From Bin127 sp965203505 (GTDB taxonomy: Bacteria; Chloroflexota; Dehalococcoidia; Lucifugimonadales; Lucifugimonadaceae), in NCBI GenBank assembly GCA_965203505.1, contig OZ241880.1, forward strand, positions 682,001-746,000: DNA of 64,000 bases. Direction: 5' to 3'. Under the pieces are notes generated by a model. The model saw only the letters and a list, made by a program, of their open reading frames with translations. It had not been told where the DNA came from and made no database searches. Shown here piece after piece: positions 7,667 to 16,512 of the stretch; positions within the stretch are counted from its first letter, which is position 1, and each line of letters opens with the position of its first letter. The position numbers and the translations under genes are program-made.

Positions 7667-9235
7667 ATGACGAACTCCTCCAGACGCCCGAACATCCTCT
7701 TTGTCCTGACCGATCAGCAGCGCCAAGACTCGCTCGCTTGCTACGGCAACGATTGGATCGAAACACCTAACTTAAACAGCATCGCCAATAGGTCTTTCGT
7801 ATTTAATAACGCGTACGTCACGCAACCGGTTTGCACGCCGAGTCGGGCCTCGATCATGACCGGCCTGTACCCGCATGCGGTCGGTTTGCATCGCAACAAC
7901 ATACCGCTCCCCGCCGACTGCCCAACGATCGCAGAGCGTATCAGCCAAGACTACTACTCCGCCTACTTCGGGAAGTGGCATCTTGGTGATGACATGATCC
8001 GTCAGCACGGCTTTGATAGCTGGATCAGCATCGAGGACTCGCATCGCGCTAGGTCGACCAAACGCGAATATCGAAACGTCGAAGCCGACTACAACGAACA
8101 TTTGAGAAAGCACGGCGTCGAACCACCCGGCCCCGGCCGTTCCTACGAGAACTGGTCTGCCACCGCGGGATTGACGGAAGAGCAGACTCAGGCGTACTTT
8201 TTGGGCGACAGCGCGGCGGAGTTCATCCGAAATCATCCAGATTCGGAGTGTGGAAATCAGCCGTTCATGCTCTACGTTTCATTCTTCGAGCCGCACCCGC
8301 CTTACACCGGCCCGTTAAATGATCACTACGCCCCGGAAGATATATCAGTCGGTCCGGCGTTTCTCAAACGACCAGATGACGGTTCATTGCTCAACCGTCT
8401 CCGCGCGGATTACTACATGGCAGGCAACTTGAACCCGCTCGGCATCGACGATTACCACGATTTGACAGGCGAGGTCGGGTGGCGTCGGCTGCGCGCCCAG
8501 TATTTCGCAAACGTCACTCTGGTAGACCGGCAAGTTGGAAAGATGTTGGATGCATTGAACGAGACCGGGCAACTCGATAACACGATCATCGTCTTCACCA
8601 GCGAACACGGCGAGATGGCCGGTGATCACGGAATGCTCGAGAAGCGTTCGATGTACGAAGAGGCGTCGAGGGTCCCTCTGTTCATTCGAGTGCCCGGTTC
8701 CGCGCCAGATGTTGCCAACGAATCTCAACGAATACCCGGATCCGTCTCGCTAGTCGACCTAGTGCCGACATTGCTGGAATTAAGCGGAACGCCTGAGGAC
8801 TCGCCGAGTTGGCAAGCAAGACAACAAACGCGTACCCGCCTTGGCGACGGGTTCGCTCCCAATACGACAACCGACACTTCGGCTCGATGGCAGATGCAAG
8901 GAAAGAGCTTGGCTCCAGTATTGCGCGGAGAAACCGACCTCAATAACAACGATGTATTCGTGCAATGGAACGGTATGGGAGACCGCAACCTTGGGACGAC
9001 CGAGATCAACCGCATGGTGTCCATGCACTGGCGCACGGTGATAACGCCCGACAGATGGAAGTTGAATCTCTGCCCCGCGGACCAGTGTGAGTTGTACGAC
9101 CTAAACAACGATCCGCACGAGATGACGAATCTCTACGACGATCCTGCGCAACGCGACCGGATCCGAGACATGGCGGCGCGCATCCGTATCTGGCAAACTG
9201 CGACGGGTGATGACGCAGATCTGCCGAGGGTGTAG
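7667..9235 (+). CDS. Type I sulfatase (formylglycine-dependent)
   Basis: 522 aa. N-terminal NILFVLTDQQRQD supplies the metal ligands (D16, Q17), and the sulfatase signature C56-T-P-S-R60-A-S-I-M-T-G contains the Cys that formylglycine-generating enzyme converts to the catalytic aldehyde. The second metal motif reads FTSEHGEMAGDHG; the position usually Asp (SDHG) is Glu here. There is no signal peptide, so it probably acts in the cytoplasm on a small sulfate ester or is released with a chaperone. A C-terminal half with CELYDLNNDPHEMTNLYDDP is typical of the arylsulfatase/choline-sulfatase-like group. No FGE or sulfate transporter gene is adjacent. Confidence 0.9.
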   Translation: MTNSSRRPNILFVLTDQQRQDSLACYGNDWIETPNLNSIANRSFVFNNAYVTQPVCTPSRASIMTGLYPHAVGLHRNNIPLPADCPTIAERISQDYYSAYFGKWHLGDDMIRQHGFDSWISIEDSHRARSTKREYRNVEADYNEHLRKHGVEPPGPGRSYENWSATAGLTEEQTQAYFLGDSAAEFIRNHPDSECGNQPFMLYVSFFEPHPPYTGPLNDHYAPEDISVGPAFLKRPDDGSLLNRLRADYYMAGNLNPLGIDDYHDLTGEVGWRRLRAQYFANVTLVDRQVGKMLDALNETGQLDNTIIVFTSEHGEMAGDHGMLEKRSMYEEASRVPLFIRVPGSAPDVANESQRIPGSVSLVDLVPTLLELSGTPEDSPSWQARQQTRTRLGDGFAPNTTTDTSARWQMQGKSLAPVLRGETDLNNNDVFVQWNGMGDRNLGTTEINRMVSMHWRTVITPDRWKLNLCPADQCELYDLNNDPHEMTNLYDDPAQRDRIRDMAARIRIWQTATGDDADLPRV

Positions 9236-9303
9236 CGTGAGATGGCACGCGGCCGGTGCTACTCTTGATTGTCAACCCAACCTGAATCTGATCGATCAAA
9301 TCA

Positions 9304-10626
9304 ATGCCGTCGCCGCAGCGTATCGCCTCCATCCTCCCCGACACAACTTCATCCTACGAACGCTCGGCGCTCGCCAACGGGGTGCGGATATTGACAAGTC
9401 GAATGACGCATACGAAGGCGGTCAGCGTCGTCTTTTTGGTAGGAGCCGGTAGCCGATACGAAACAGATGATGAGGCTGGCATCTCACACCTCTTTGAGCA
9501 CATGCTGTTCAAAGGCACGCCGAACAGGCCGCGTCCGCGGGACATCACCGGGGTTGTGGAAAGTGTGGGAGGCACCATCAACGCGTTCACGGATCGCGAG
9601 TGCACTGGTTATTGGTGCCGGATGGCATTGCCACACTATCGCCGCGGCGTCGAAGTGATCGCCGACATCATCAAATCGCCGCTGTTCCGAGAGGACGACA
9701 TCGCACAAGAAAAGCATGTTGTTTTAGAGGAGATCAGAGCCACGCTGGATGCTCCCGGCGCTCTCGCGGGGTTGCTTTTGGATTCAGCGTTGTGGCCTGA
9801 CCAGGCACTGGGAAGAGATATCGCCGGCTCGATCGAAACCGTCGAATCCATCCCTCGATCAGTGATGATCGATTACCACCGTGAACAATACGTTGGGCGT
9901 AACATCGTTGTTTCCGTCGCAGGGAATGTAGAGCACGAAGATGTAGTTGAGCAACTAGATGGCTTGTTGTCCGATCTTCCTGACGGCGAGCCTCGACCCA
10001 TGTTTCCGTACGAAGACAATCTTCTCGGTCCGAGCATCGCGGGAGGACGCCGCGACCTCGAGCAGCTACACTTAGCCATGGCTTTTCAAGGCGTCGGGAT
10101 GCAGGACCCTAGAAGAGCCTCGTTACGGATAATGACGGTAGTTTTGGGTGGCAGCATGAGCAGCCGGTTGTTTGAGGAGGTGCGCGAAAAGCGAGGATTG
10201 GCTTACGGTATCGGGAGTTCGATGCATACGCTCACCGACTGCGGTGTTTTGGACATACACACCGGAGTCGAACCCGCACGTTCAGTCGAAGCCCTACGAG
10301 TGATTGTGGACGAAATCGTCAAGATGCGTGACGGTATTACTGATGACGAGTTGCACGATGCGCGTGAGTTGGCTAAAGGGCGGATGATTCTCGGAATGGA
10401 GGAGAGCCGGGCAGTCGCGAACGATCTCGCGGCGCAGGAACTGTTGCGCGGAAAGATCGAGTCGCTGGAATCCCGGATCAACGACCTTGACACCGTCTCA
10501 TTGTCGGACGTACAAGCGGTGGCCGAAGATCTGTTGACTTCGGACAAACTCGCGATGTCGGTGGTGGGTCCTACCGACGATTGGTCGGAATTCGAAAAAA
10601 CGCTCGATTTTAATTCAGCGACCTAG
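9304..10626 (+). CDS. M16-family zinc peptidase (processing-peptidase-like)
   Basis: 440 aa. The inverted zinc motif H62-L-F-E65-H66 lies in GISHLFEHMLFKGT, with the third ligand in the downstream LEEI (about 142-143), as in mitochondrial processing peptidase-like and PqqL/YmxG proteins. The C-terminal half contains the R/Y-bearing MSSRLFEEVREKRGLAYGI motif, so one polypeptide carries both M16 domains, and it would work as a homodimer. Bacterial members degrade small peptides or processed signal sequences. Start ATG 9304 lies 68 nt after the sulfatase stop. Confidence 0.92.
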   Translation: MPSPQRIASILPDTTSSYERSALANGVRILTSRMTHTKAVSVVFLVGAGSRYETDDEAGISHLFEHMLFKGTPNRPRPRDITGVVESVGGTINAFTDRECTGYWCRMALPHYRRGVEVIADIIKSPLFREDDIAQEKHVVLEEIRATLDAPGALAGLLLDSALWPDQALGRDIAGSIETVESIPRSVMIDYHREQYVGRNIVVSVAGNVEHEDVVEQLDGLLSDLPDGEPRPMFPYEDNLLGPSIAGGRRDLEQLHLAMAFQGVGMQDPRRASLRIMTVVLGGSMSSRLFEEVREKRGLAYGIGSSMHTLTDCGVLDIHTGVEPARSVEALRVIVDEIVKMRDGITDDELHDARELAKGRMILGMEESRAVANDLAAQELLRGKIESLESRINDLDTVSLSDVQAVAEDLLTSDKLAMSVVGPTDDWSEFEKTLDFNSAT

Positions 10627-10709
10627 TATCGGCGCATTGGTTGGTGGAAACGTGACGCGTTAGCATATGCTTTATTGATCGCATCTGGTATAGGAGACAC
10701 CAAAAAGAT

Positions 10710-10949
10710 ATGAAGACCCGAGCATACATCTTGATCGAGACATCGGTTGGCAGCACAGCGAACGTCGCGGCGGAGCTAAAAAAGATCGACCAGATGATGG
10801 CAGTCGATATGGTCACCGGACCGTTCGACATCATCGCGGTCGTGGAAGCGGATAATCTCGTCGATATCGGTGGCATCGTCAGCACAAAGATGCACCAGGT
10901 CGGTGGCATCGTGAAGACCATCACTAGCCTCGCCGTAACCGCCGACTAA
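10710..10949 (+). CDS. Stand-alone Lrp/AsnC ligand-binding (RAM) domain protein
   Basis: 79 aa, entirely an AsnC_trans_reg/RAM domain (AYILIETSVG, TGPFDIIAVVEADN, VGGIVKTITSLAV); the DNA-binding helix-turn-helix of full Lrp proteins is absent. Stand-alone RAM domains bind amino acids or related effectors and multimerise; many sit beside metabolic genes. AGGAGAC precedes the ATG by about 13 nt. The next gene, 13 nt downstream, is an acyl-CoA dehydrogenase, so it may sense a metabolite of that pathway, which is inference. Confidence 0.85.
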   Translation: MKTRAYILIETSVGSTANVAAELKKIDQMMAVDMVTGPFDIIAVVEADNLVDIGGIVSTKMHQVGGIVKTITSLAVTAD

Positions 10950-10962
10950 TCGAATTTTCACT

Positions 10963-12141
10963 ATGTGGTTTGAATTCAACGAAGAGGAACTCGCGTTCCG
11001 CGAGGAACTGAGGGAGTTTCTCGATGATGAACTTCCCGATGGTTGGATAGGCCCGAACGACGAGTCGACCGAAGAGGGTTGGGCGCTTTATCAGCGAATG
11101 CGCCGGGCGCTCGCCGATCGTGGCTGGCTCACGATGACCTGGCCGAATGAGTACGGCGGTCAGGAAGCTTCGCCGATGATCAGCCTCATCTTCGCCGAGG
11201 AGACATCCTACCGTCGCGCGCCTGGAAACGACCGCTTCGGGACCCGCATGTTAGGGCCTACCCTGATGCACTTCGGTTCCGAGGAGCAGAAGCGGAAATA
11301 TCTGCCCGATATCGCCCGGGGTGGTCTGCAATGGTGCCAAGGATATTCGGAACCGAACACCGGATCGGATCTAGCGTCGCTCCAGACATTCGCCGAGCTT
11401 CGCGGTGATCACTTCGTAATCAACGGTTCGAAGATTTGGACCTCACTCGCGCACCGCGCCGACATGATGTTCATGCTCGTGCGGACGGACCGCGATGCGG
11501 AACGGCATTCGGGCATCAGCTTCTTGCTCCTCGACATGAAATCACCGGGGATTCAGGTCAACCCGATCATCAACATCGCTGGTGCACACAGCTTCAACCA
11601 AGTCATGTTCGACGATGTTCACGTCCCAATAGAGAATATGGTAGGCGAACTCAACGACGGGTGGAACGTAGCTATGAACCTCCTCAACTTCGAGCGAGGA
11701 AACATTGACTACGTCTCTTGGGCACGCCGATCGTGGGAAGAGATCCGCGATTACGCAGCGAACACCCGACGCTTCGATGGTTCGCTGATCATCGACGACA
11801 TCAAGGTACGACGCCGTTTAGCCGAGTTAGAGGCTGAAATAGAAATGGCGCGATACATCACCTACGAGGTGGCGTGGCTTCAGACCCAAGGCTACCCGCC
11901 GTCTACGGAAGCCAGCATGTGCAAAATAGCGGCTACTGAAGTCAACTGTGCAGTCTTGGACTTCGGTGTCGAACTGCTAGGAATGCCAGGTTTGATCGAT
12001 GATCCCGACGAACATGAGAATCTCGCTGGTCGTATCTTCAAGATGCGCATGTACCAGACCTCAGGACCGATCTTGGCAGGAACCAACGAGATCCAGAAAA
12101 ACATCATCGCCTACCGGGGTCTAGAGCTGCCGAGGCGCTGA
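10963..12141 (+). CDS. Acyl-CoA dehydrogenase, large-type subunit
   Basis: 392 aa. The acyl-CoA dehydrogenase layout is clear: N-terminal helical domain (FNEEELAFREELREFLDDELP), middle beta domain with QWCQGYSEPNTGSDLASLQT and the FAD-binding ITSLAHRA-like KIWTSLAHRADMMFM, and C-terminal helices ending with TSGPILAGTNEIQKNIIAYRGLELPRR. The C-terminal motif is the one seen in FAD-bearing subunits of FadE-type enzymes. The gene is followed 61 nt later by a second, shorter family member. Adjacent unequal pairs are typical of alpha2beta2 heterotetrameric acyl-CoA dehydrogenases, so the two may form one enzyme. Confidence 0.93.
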   Translation: MWFEFNEEELAFREELREFLDDELPDGWIGPNDESTEEGWALYQRMRRALADRGWLTMTWPNEYGGQEASPMISLIFAEETSYRRAPGNDRFGTRMLGPTLMHFGSEEQKRKYLPDIARGGLQWCQGYSEPNTGSDLASLQTFAELRGDHFVINGSKIWTSLAHRADMMFMLVRTDRDAERHSGISFLLLDMKSPGIQVNPIINIAGAHSFNQVMFDDVHVPIENMVGELNDGWNVAMNLLNFERGNIDYVSWARRSWEEIRDYAANTRRFDGSLIIDDIKVRRRLAELEAEIEMARYITYEVAWLQTQGYPPSTEASMCKIAATEVNCAVLDFGVELLGMPGLIDDPDEHENLAGRIFKMRMYQTSGPILAGTNEIQKNIIAYRGLELPRR

Positions 12142-12153
12142 ACGATACTCGTC

Positions 12154-12173
12154 ATTCCGGCGCAAGCCGGAAT
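12154..12173. repeat. Intergenic 20-nt palindromic repeat, copy 1
   Basis: A perfect 8-bp stem (ATTCCGGC / GCCGGAAT) closed by the tetraloop GCAA, flanked by GTC before and CCAGA after. It sits in the 61-bp gap between the two acyl-CoA dehydrogenase genes. Three more copies occur at 24090-24109, 39685-39704 and 41965-41984. All are outside genes. Confidence 0.85.
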
Positions 12174-12202
12174 CCAGAAGGGAAGGGCGCGAGCACTAAA
12201 CC

Positions 12203-13327
12203 ATGGACTTTGGCCTCAACGAAACCCAAGAGCTGATCAGAAGCAGCGCGTCTGAGTTCCTAGCTGACCGTTCACCGTCGGACTTTGTACGGGCGATGTC
12301 CCAAGATGATCAAGGTTTCACGGACGAGTTTTGGAGCGAGATCGGCGAACTCGGCTGGCTCGGCTTGATCACGCCGGAAGAGTACGGCGGTTCAGGCATG
12401 GACATGTCCGACATGTCCGTCTTGCTCGCCGAGTGGGGAGCAGCACTTGCTCCGGGACCGTTGGTGGAGTCGGCTGTCGTCTCAGCATCGGCGATCAATC
12501 GATTCGGCACCGATGCACAGAAGCAGGAATGGTTACCGGACATGGCCAACGGCAAGACCGTTGCTGTTCCCGCACTGACTGGCCTGGACGGATCATCGAA
12601 TGCCGATGCCGTTGGAGTCCGGGCGTCCCAGACATCCAACGGATGGGTACTTGCGGGAACTAGCAGGTTCGTGCCCTACGGTAAATCCGCGGATTTGGTG
12701 CTGATCCCGGGCGAAACTGATGCAGGTGTAACGATGTTTGCGGTGCCGATCAGTTCGGCCGAAGGCACAGTCAATATTGAGCGCATTAAGATGGCTTCGG
12801 GTGTACCGGCGTGCAACATCGAGATGAACGAGGTCGTCGTCCCGTCGGCTTCCGTCCTTGGCGAAGTTGGCGGTGGAACCGATGTCATCGAGTTCATGAC
12901 GACGTACGGTGCGGCGGCGCGAGCGATCCAGATGGTCGGTGCCGGTAGCGCGGTTACTGATCGAACTATCGAGTATGTCAAGGATCGACGGCAGTTTGGT
13001 CGGCCTATTGGTGCATTCCAAGTGATCCAGCACTACATGGCAGACATGGTTACCAAAGTCAAATCAGCGAAACTTCTAGCAGATCGCGCCGCTTGGGCTT
13101 TGACCGCGGACGCCGACGCTGGATCAGCTTCACGGATCGTGTCCCAAGCCAAATGGACTGCCAACACGTTGATGAACGACATCGTGTGGAAGGCGCATCA
13201 ATCGCATGGCGCGATCGGTTTCACTTGGGAGCATGATCTGCACCTGTACACTCGACGGATCCTGTCGTGGCGTGCTGATTACGGCGATTCCGATTCGCAC
13301 ATCGATAAATTAGCCAAAACGCTCTGA
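12203..13327 (+). CDS. Acyl-CoA dehydrogenase, second (small-type) subunit
   Basis: 374 aa. The same three-domain fold as the preceding gene but more divergent: MDFGLNETQELIRSSASEFLADRSP, IGELGWLGLITPEEYGG, and a C-terminal SHGAIGFTWEHDLHLYTRRILSWRADYGD. That ending is typical of the partner subunits in alpha2beta2 enzymes acting on bulky acyl-CoAs such as steroid side chains; such partners often lack a productive active site. It probably pairs with the upstream 392-aa subunit. ATG start is preceded by GGAAGGG (12180-12186), though spacing is long. Confidence 0.9.
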   Translation: MDFGLNETQELIRSSASEFLADRSPSDFVRAMSQDDQGFTDEFWSEIGELGWLGLITPEEYGGSGMDMSDMSVLLAEWGAALAPGPLVESAVVSASAINRFGTDAQKQEWLPDMANGKTVAVPALTGLDGSSNADAVGVRASQTSNGWVLAGTSRFVPYGKSADLVLIPGETDAGVTMFAVPISSAEGTVNIERIKMASGVPACNIEMNEVVVPSASVLGEVGGGTDVIEFMTTYGAAARAIQMVGAGSAVTDRTIEYVKDRRQFGRPIGAFQVIQHYMADMVTKVKSAKLLADRAAWALTADADAGSASRIVSQAKWTANTLMNDIVWKAHQSHGAIGFTWEHDLHLYTRRILSWRADYGDSDSHIDKLAKTL

Positions 13328-13391
13328 TCCGTTGCCGCTCCCTCCACCTTGATGCTCAAGGGGCTTTAGAAACCAATCAAGAAAAACGAAC

Positions 13392-13727
13392 ATGTCGGAC
13401 TGTATCTTTTGCAGCATCATCGCAGGTGATATTCCCTGCAGCAAGGTGTACGAGGACGATCATGTTCTAGCATTCAACGACATCAATCCGAAAGCACGGG
13501 TCCATGTCTTGGTAGTTCCCAAAGCGTGCTTCGATCGCTTACACGAAGCAGGCGATATGCATGTGGGAATGCTAGGTCGGATTTTGGTAGGAGTCGGTAA
13601 GGTAGCGGAGGCAACCGGAGTTACGGGATCCGGATATCGCGTTCAGTTCAATCAAGGGCGCGGCGCCGGGCAAGAAGTGTTTCACCTGCACGCACACGTG
13701 ACTGGTGGCGGTCCGGTTCCCAAGTAG
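13392..13727 (+). CDS. HIT-family (Hint/PKCI-like) nucleotide-binding hydrolase
   Basis: 111 aa. The histidine triad H98-L-H100-A-H102 is complete, and the N-terminus has CIFCSIIAGDIP (C4, C7) as in bacterial Hint proteins. The family hydrolyses AMP-lysine and other adenosine phosphoramidates, and is cytoplasmic and dimeric. Length is standard. It lies 64 nt after the acyl-CoA dehydrogenase gene and is followed 18 nt later by a 35-codon membrane-like ORF. Confidence 0.93.
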   Translation: MSDCIFCSIIAGDIPCSKVYEDDHVLAFNDINPKARVHVLVVPKACFDRLHEAGDMHVGMLGRILVGVGKVAEATGVTGSGYRVQFNQGRGAGQEVFHLHAHVTGGGPVPK

Positions 13728-13745
13728 GCTAGACTATGGGCAACT

Positions 13746-13853
13746 ATGGTTGGGTTGCTCGTACGCCAGATCCTGCGCACAGTCATCTTTCAGATTGTGT
13801 TGACCGTGGTGATGCGGTTGGTGGGTTTGGTTTTGCGCCGGTTGAGGCTATAA
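13746..13853 (+). CDS. Candidate 35-aa single-pass membrane peptide
   Basis: A short reading frame from ATG 13746 to TAA 13851-13853. The peptide starts MVGLLVRQILRTVIF and ends LVLRRLRL; it is nearly all hydrophobic and Arg, as expected for a membrane-inserting or amphipathic peptide, and has no acidic residue. GGG lies 6-8 nt before the ATG as a weak ribosome site. It fills the gap between the HIT gene and the convergent aldolase, stopping 3 nt before it. No family is recognised; it may be spurious. Confidence 0.4.
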   Translation: MVGLLVRQILRTVIFQIVLTVVMRLVGLVLRRLRL

Positions 13854-13855
13854 CC

Positions 13856-14578
13856 TTACTGTGCTCGTTCCATCAGGACGGTGACACCGAGGTCGATGTA
13901 TTTGTTGCGCAGTTCCGGATCGCCCGAGCGGTAGCTCATCCTGACGTCCAGATCGTTGACTTGATCCATGACGTGTTTGATGCAGTCGTCGTCAGTCTTG
14001 AAGGGGTGATGCGGGTGCATTTCGCGGTCAAACTCGAGGTCGGCGGGTCCCCATGAGAAGAGGTCTACACCGGGCATTGCGAGGGTTTTGACGTTCTCGA
14101 TGGCGCGGAGGCTCTCGATCTGGAGGCAGATGACGCCGTTTTCGTTCCACCACTTGGCATATCCGGGACGGTCGTGGCCGAGTTCGGCGCCCCAGCGGTA
14201 GCCGCCGACCCAGCTCCGTCGGCCCTCTGGCGGGAAGTAGAACCAGTCGAGGGCTTCTCGCACGGTCGACTGTTCTTCGACGAGCGGGATCTCGATGAAT
14301 GCGGGTCCAAGGTCGGCGATGTTGCCGACTAGGAAGGCTAACTGGGTGTGTTTGATGCGGAAGTGGACCGGTATTCCGACCTCGTCGGCGACGTTGCAGT
14401 GGTCGACCAACATGTGCTCAGAGAAGGGACTGTGCTGGCTGTCGCAGGTAGCGAAGCCGTAGTCGTCCTTGCCGAGGATGTCTTCGAACTGGGACTTTGT
14501 GGAGCCGATCGGTATGCCGACTCCGATGACGATGTCGCCGCGCCTGATGCGTTCTTTGAGGTTTGCGTCGTTGCCCAT
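13856..14578 (-). CDS. HpcH/HpaI aldolase-family protein (paralog 2 of tandem pair)
   Basis: 240 aa. The TIM-barrel aldolase/citrate lyase family is shown by a strand with CDSQHSPFSEH, ICLQIESLRAIENVKTL (metal-binding Glu in QIES) and DLFSWGPADLEFD. Canonical family members (2-keto-3-deoxy-sugar-acid or HHED aldolases) cleave keto acids to pyruvate plus an aldehyde with a divalent metal. The sequence is very close to the next upstream gene, so this is a recent tandem duplication. The 27-bp gap to that paralog implies one transcript. The His in DSQHSPF replaces the usual DxEHG context, so the substrate may differ from classical HpcH. Confidence 0.83.
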   Translation of the reverse strand: MGNDANLKERIRRGDIVIGVGIPIGSTKSQFEDILGKDDYGFATCDSQHSPFSEHMLVDHCNVADEVGIPVHFRIKHTQLAFLVGNIADLGPAFIEIPLVEEQSTVREALDWFYFPPEGRRSWVGGYRWGAELGHDRPGYAKWWNENGVICLQIESLRAIENVKTLAMPGVDLFSWGPADLEFDREMHPHHPFKTDDDCIKHVMDQVNDLDVRMSYRSGDPELRNKYIDLGVTVLMERAQ

Positions 14579-14605
14579 TTGTGGGTTCTCCTTTTTGTCG
14601 AGTTT

Positions 14606-15331
14606 TTAGGTTTGCGGCTGTTCGAAGAGGACTGTTACGCCCATGTCGAGGTATTTGTTACGGAGCTTGGGATCGTAGGACCGGTAGCTCATTCGGACAT
14701 CGAGGTCGTTGACCTGATCCATGACGTGCTTGATGCAGTCGTCATCGGTCTTGAAGGGGTGATGGGGATGCATTTTGCGGTCCCACTCGAGGTCTGACGG
14801 CCCCCACGAGAACATATCGACTCCCGGCGGTGATAGGGCTCGGATGTTTTCGATGGCGCGGAGCGACTCGATCTGAATGCAGAGGATGCCGTTGTTGTTC
14901 CACCACTCGGCGTACATCGTCATGTCGTTACCCAGTTCGGCGCCCCATCGGTTGCCGCCAACGAAGCTGCGTCGTCCTTTAGGAGGGAAGTAGAAAAACT
15001 CGATCGCCTCGCGGACTGTGGCCGGGTCTTCTACGAGTGGGATTTCCAACATCGCAGGTCCCAGATCGGCGAGGTTCCCGAGCAGGTATGCGTGCCTCGG
15101 GTGGTCGATGCGCAGGTGGACCGGAATGCCGACCTCGTCGGCCATGTTGCAGAAGTCGACCATCAGGTGTTCCGAGAATGGGCTGTGCTGGCTGTCGGTC
15201 ATGACGAAGCCATAGTCGTCTTTGGATAGGATGTCCTCGAGTTGCGACTTTGTGGCGTTCATCGGCGCCGATACGCCGATCACGATATCGCCTCGGCGGA
15301 TGCGTTCTTTCAGAGGGGTGTCGTTACCCAT
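14606..15331 (-). CDS. HpcH/HpaI aldolase-family protein (paralog 1 of tandem pair)
   Basis: 241 aa and colinear with the gene downstream: same start (MGNDTPLKERIRRGDIVIGV), same TDSQHSPFSEHLMVD, QIESLRAIENIRAL and the shared C-terminus HPHHPFKTDDDCIKHVMDQ. The function is expected to be metal-dependent keto-acid aldol cleavage in the cytoplasm. AGGAG (15336-15340 on the complementary strand) precedes the start. A third, more canonical family member lies at 44119-44865. It is divergent from the arsenite methyltransferase gene. Confidence 0.83.
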   Translation of the reverse strand: MGNDTPLKERIRRGDIVIGVSAPMNATKSQLEDILSKDDYGFVMTDSQHSPFSEHLMVDFCNMADEVGIPVHLRIDHPRHAYLLGNLADLGPAMLEIPLVEDPATVREAIEFFYFPPKGRRSFVGGNRWGAELGNDMTMYAEWWNNNGILCIQIESLRAIENIRALSPPGVDMFSWGPSDLEWDRKMHPHHPFKTDDDCIKHVMDQVNDLDVRMSYRSYDPKLRNKYLDMGVTVLFEQPQT

Positions 15332-15507
15332 CAGTTGATCTCCTGTAGGAATTCGAGCGCCTGTGTTGACGCTGAGAGTGAATGCTATAGCAGACAGGGC
15401 CGAAAATGTGGTTCGTGCGAGCGTTTGGCCGGGATGTTCGTTGCATCGTCGAAATCGCCGGCGGATAAGATTGTCACTAAAGGCGAGAATTTCGGAGGGT
15501 ATTCAGA

Positions 15508-16332
15508 TTGCAGAAGTTGCCTGATGTTTACAGTCGTGATGAGTTTGATGCCGGTTCGGTCGAGCAAGCGGTACGGGATCGGTACACGCGCGTAGCGGAA
15601 CGTGGCGCAGCCGCCACATCCAGTTGCACCGAAGAAGCCGGTTCGAGCTGTTGCGGCGACGATGCGTCATTGGCGACGGTGGCGGATGCTCTCTACGAGA
15701 CGGACGATTTGGAAGCGTTAACGCCGGAAGCGATGGCGGCCTCTGCAGGTTGCGGAAATCCGATCGGATTGTCCGACGCTCGATTGGGCGAGACGGTTTT
15801 GGATTTGGGTAGTGGTGGCGGCATCGATTGTTTCTTGGCCGCTGAACGCGTCGGCGCAACCGGCAACATCATAGGGATCGACATGACCCATGCCATGATT
15901 GAACTCGCGCGGGAGAACGCCCATAAACTAGGTGCCAATAACGTTGTTTTCAAACTCGGCATGATCGAGGCGATCCCGCAACAAGACGCGTCGGTGGATC
16001 TCGTGATCTCCAATTGCGTAATCGCGTTGTCACCCGACAAAGACCGAGTATTCGATGAAATTCACCGGATTCTCAAACCTGGTGGTCGGTTTGTTGTTTC
16101 AGACATGGTGGTAACCGAAGAGTTGCCCGATGAGGTCCGTTCGTCGGCCGAGGAATGGGTGTCGTGCGTGGGAGGAGCCGATTTGCTCTCGAGATACTTA
16201 GATCGAATGGACCGTTCCGGGTTTGTCGACGTTGAGGTGTTGACAAACGCGCCCATGCGTCCGCGGTCGGATGGAACCGATTGGGAGGGTTCGGTCAGGA
16301 GCGTCACCGTACGGGGTTGGCGGAAGAGTTGA
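15508..16332 (+). CDS. arsM: Arsenite S-adenosylmethionine methyltransferase
   Basis: 274 aa. The SAM-binding Rossmann motif VLDLGSGGGIDC (97-108) is followed by D125. ArsM-specific features are the N-terminal Cys run (C40, C48-C49), SAGCGNP (C82), ISNCVIALSPDK (C170) and EEWVSCVGG (C220), giving the set of conserved thiols that hold As(III). The product methylates arsenite stepwise to volatile or excreted species. Start is TTG 15508, with a very good Shine-Dalgarno GGAGGG (15494-15499) 8 nt upstream; no ATG fits. No arsR or arsenic pump is adjacent. Confidence 0.9.
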   Translation: MQKLPDVYSRDEFDAGSVEQAVRDRYTRVAERGAAATSSCTEEAGSSCCGDDASLATVADALYETDDLEALTPEAMAASAGCGNPIGLSDARLGETVLDLGSGGGIDCFLAAERVGATGNIIGIDMTHAMIELARENAHKLGANNVVFKLGMIEAIPQQDASVDLVISNCVIALSPDKDRVFDEIHRILKPGGRFVVSDMVVTEELPDEVRSSAEEWVSCVGGADLLSRYLDRMDRSGFVDVEVLTNAPMRPRSDGTDWEGSVRSVTVRGWRKS

Positions 16333-16512
16333 CCGGCGGTACGTAAGAGCGAAATCGTTGGTTCATCCTTAGGCGAACCGTGTCTTATCGATAAATTCCG
16401 GTCAAATTATCCGCCATGCAAAAATCGATTCGCCTCGTCGCGGTCGATGGGAAATGGTAAACTGCGCCTACACCCTAATCCCAAGTTGGGACCATTAACG
16501 GAGGCAGTACGT

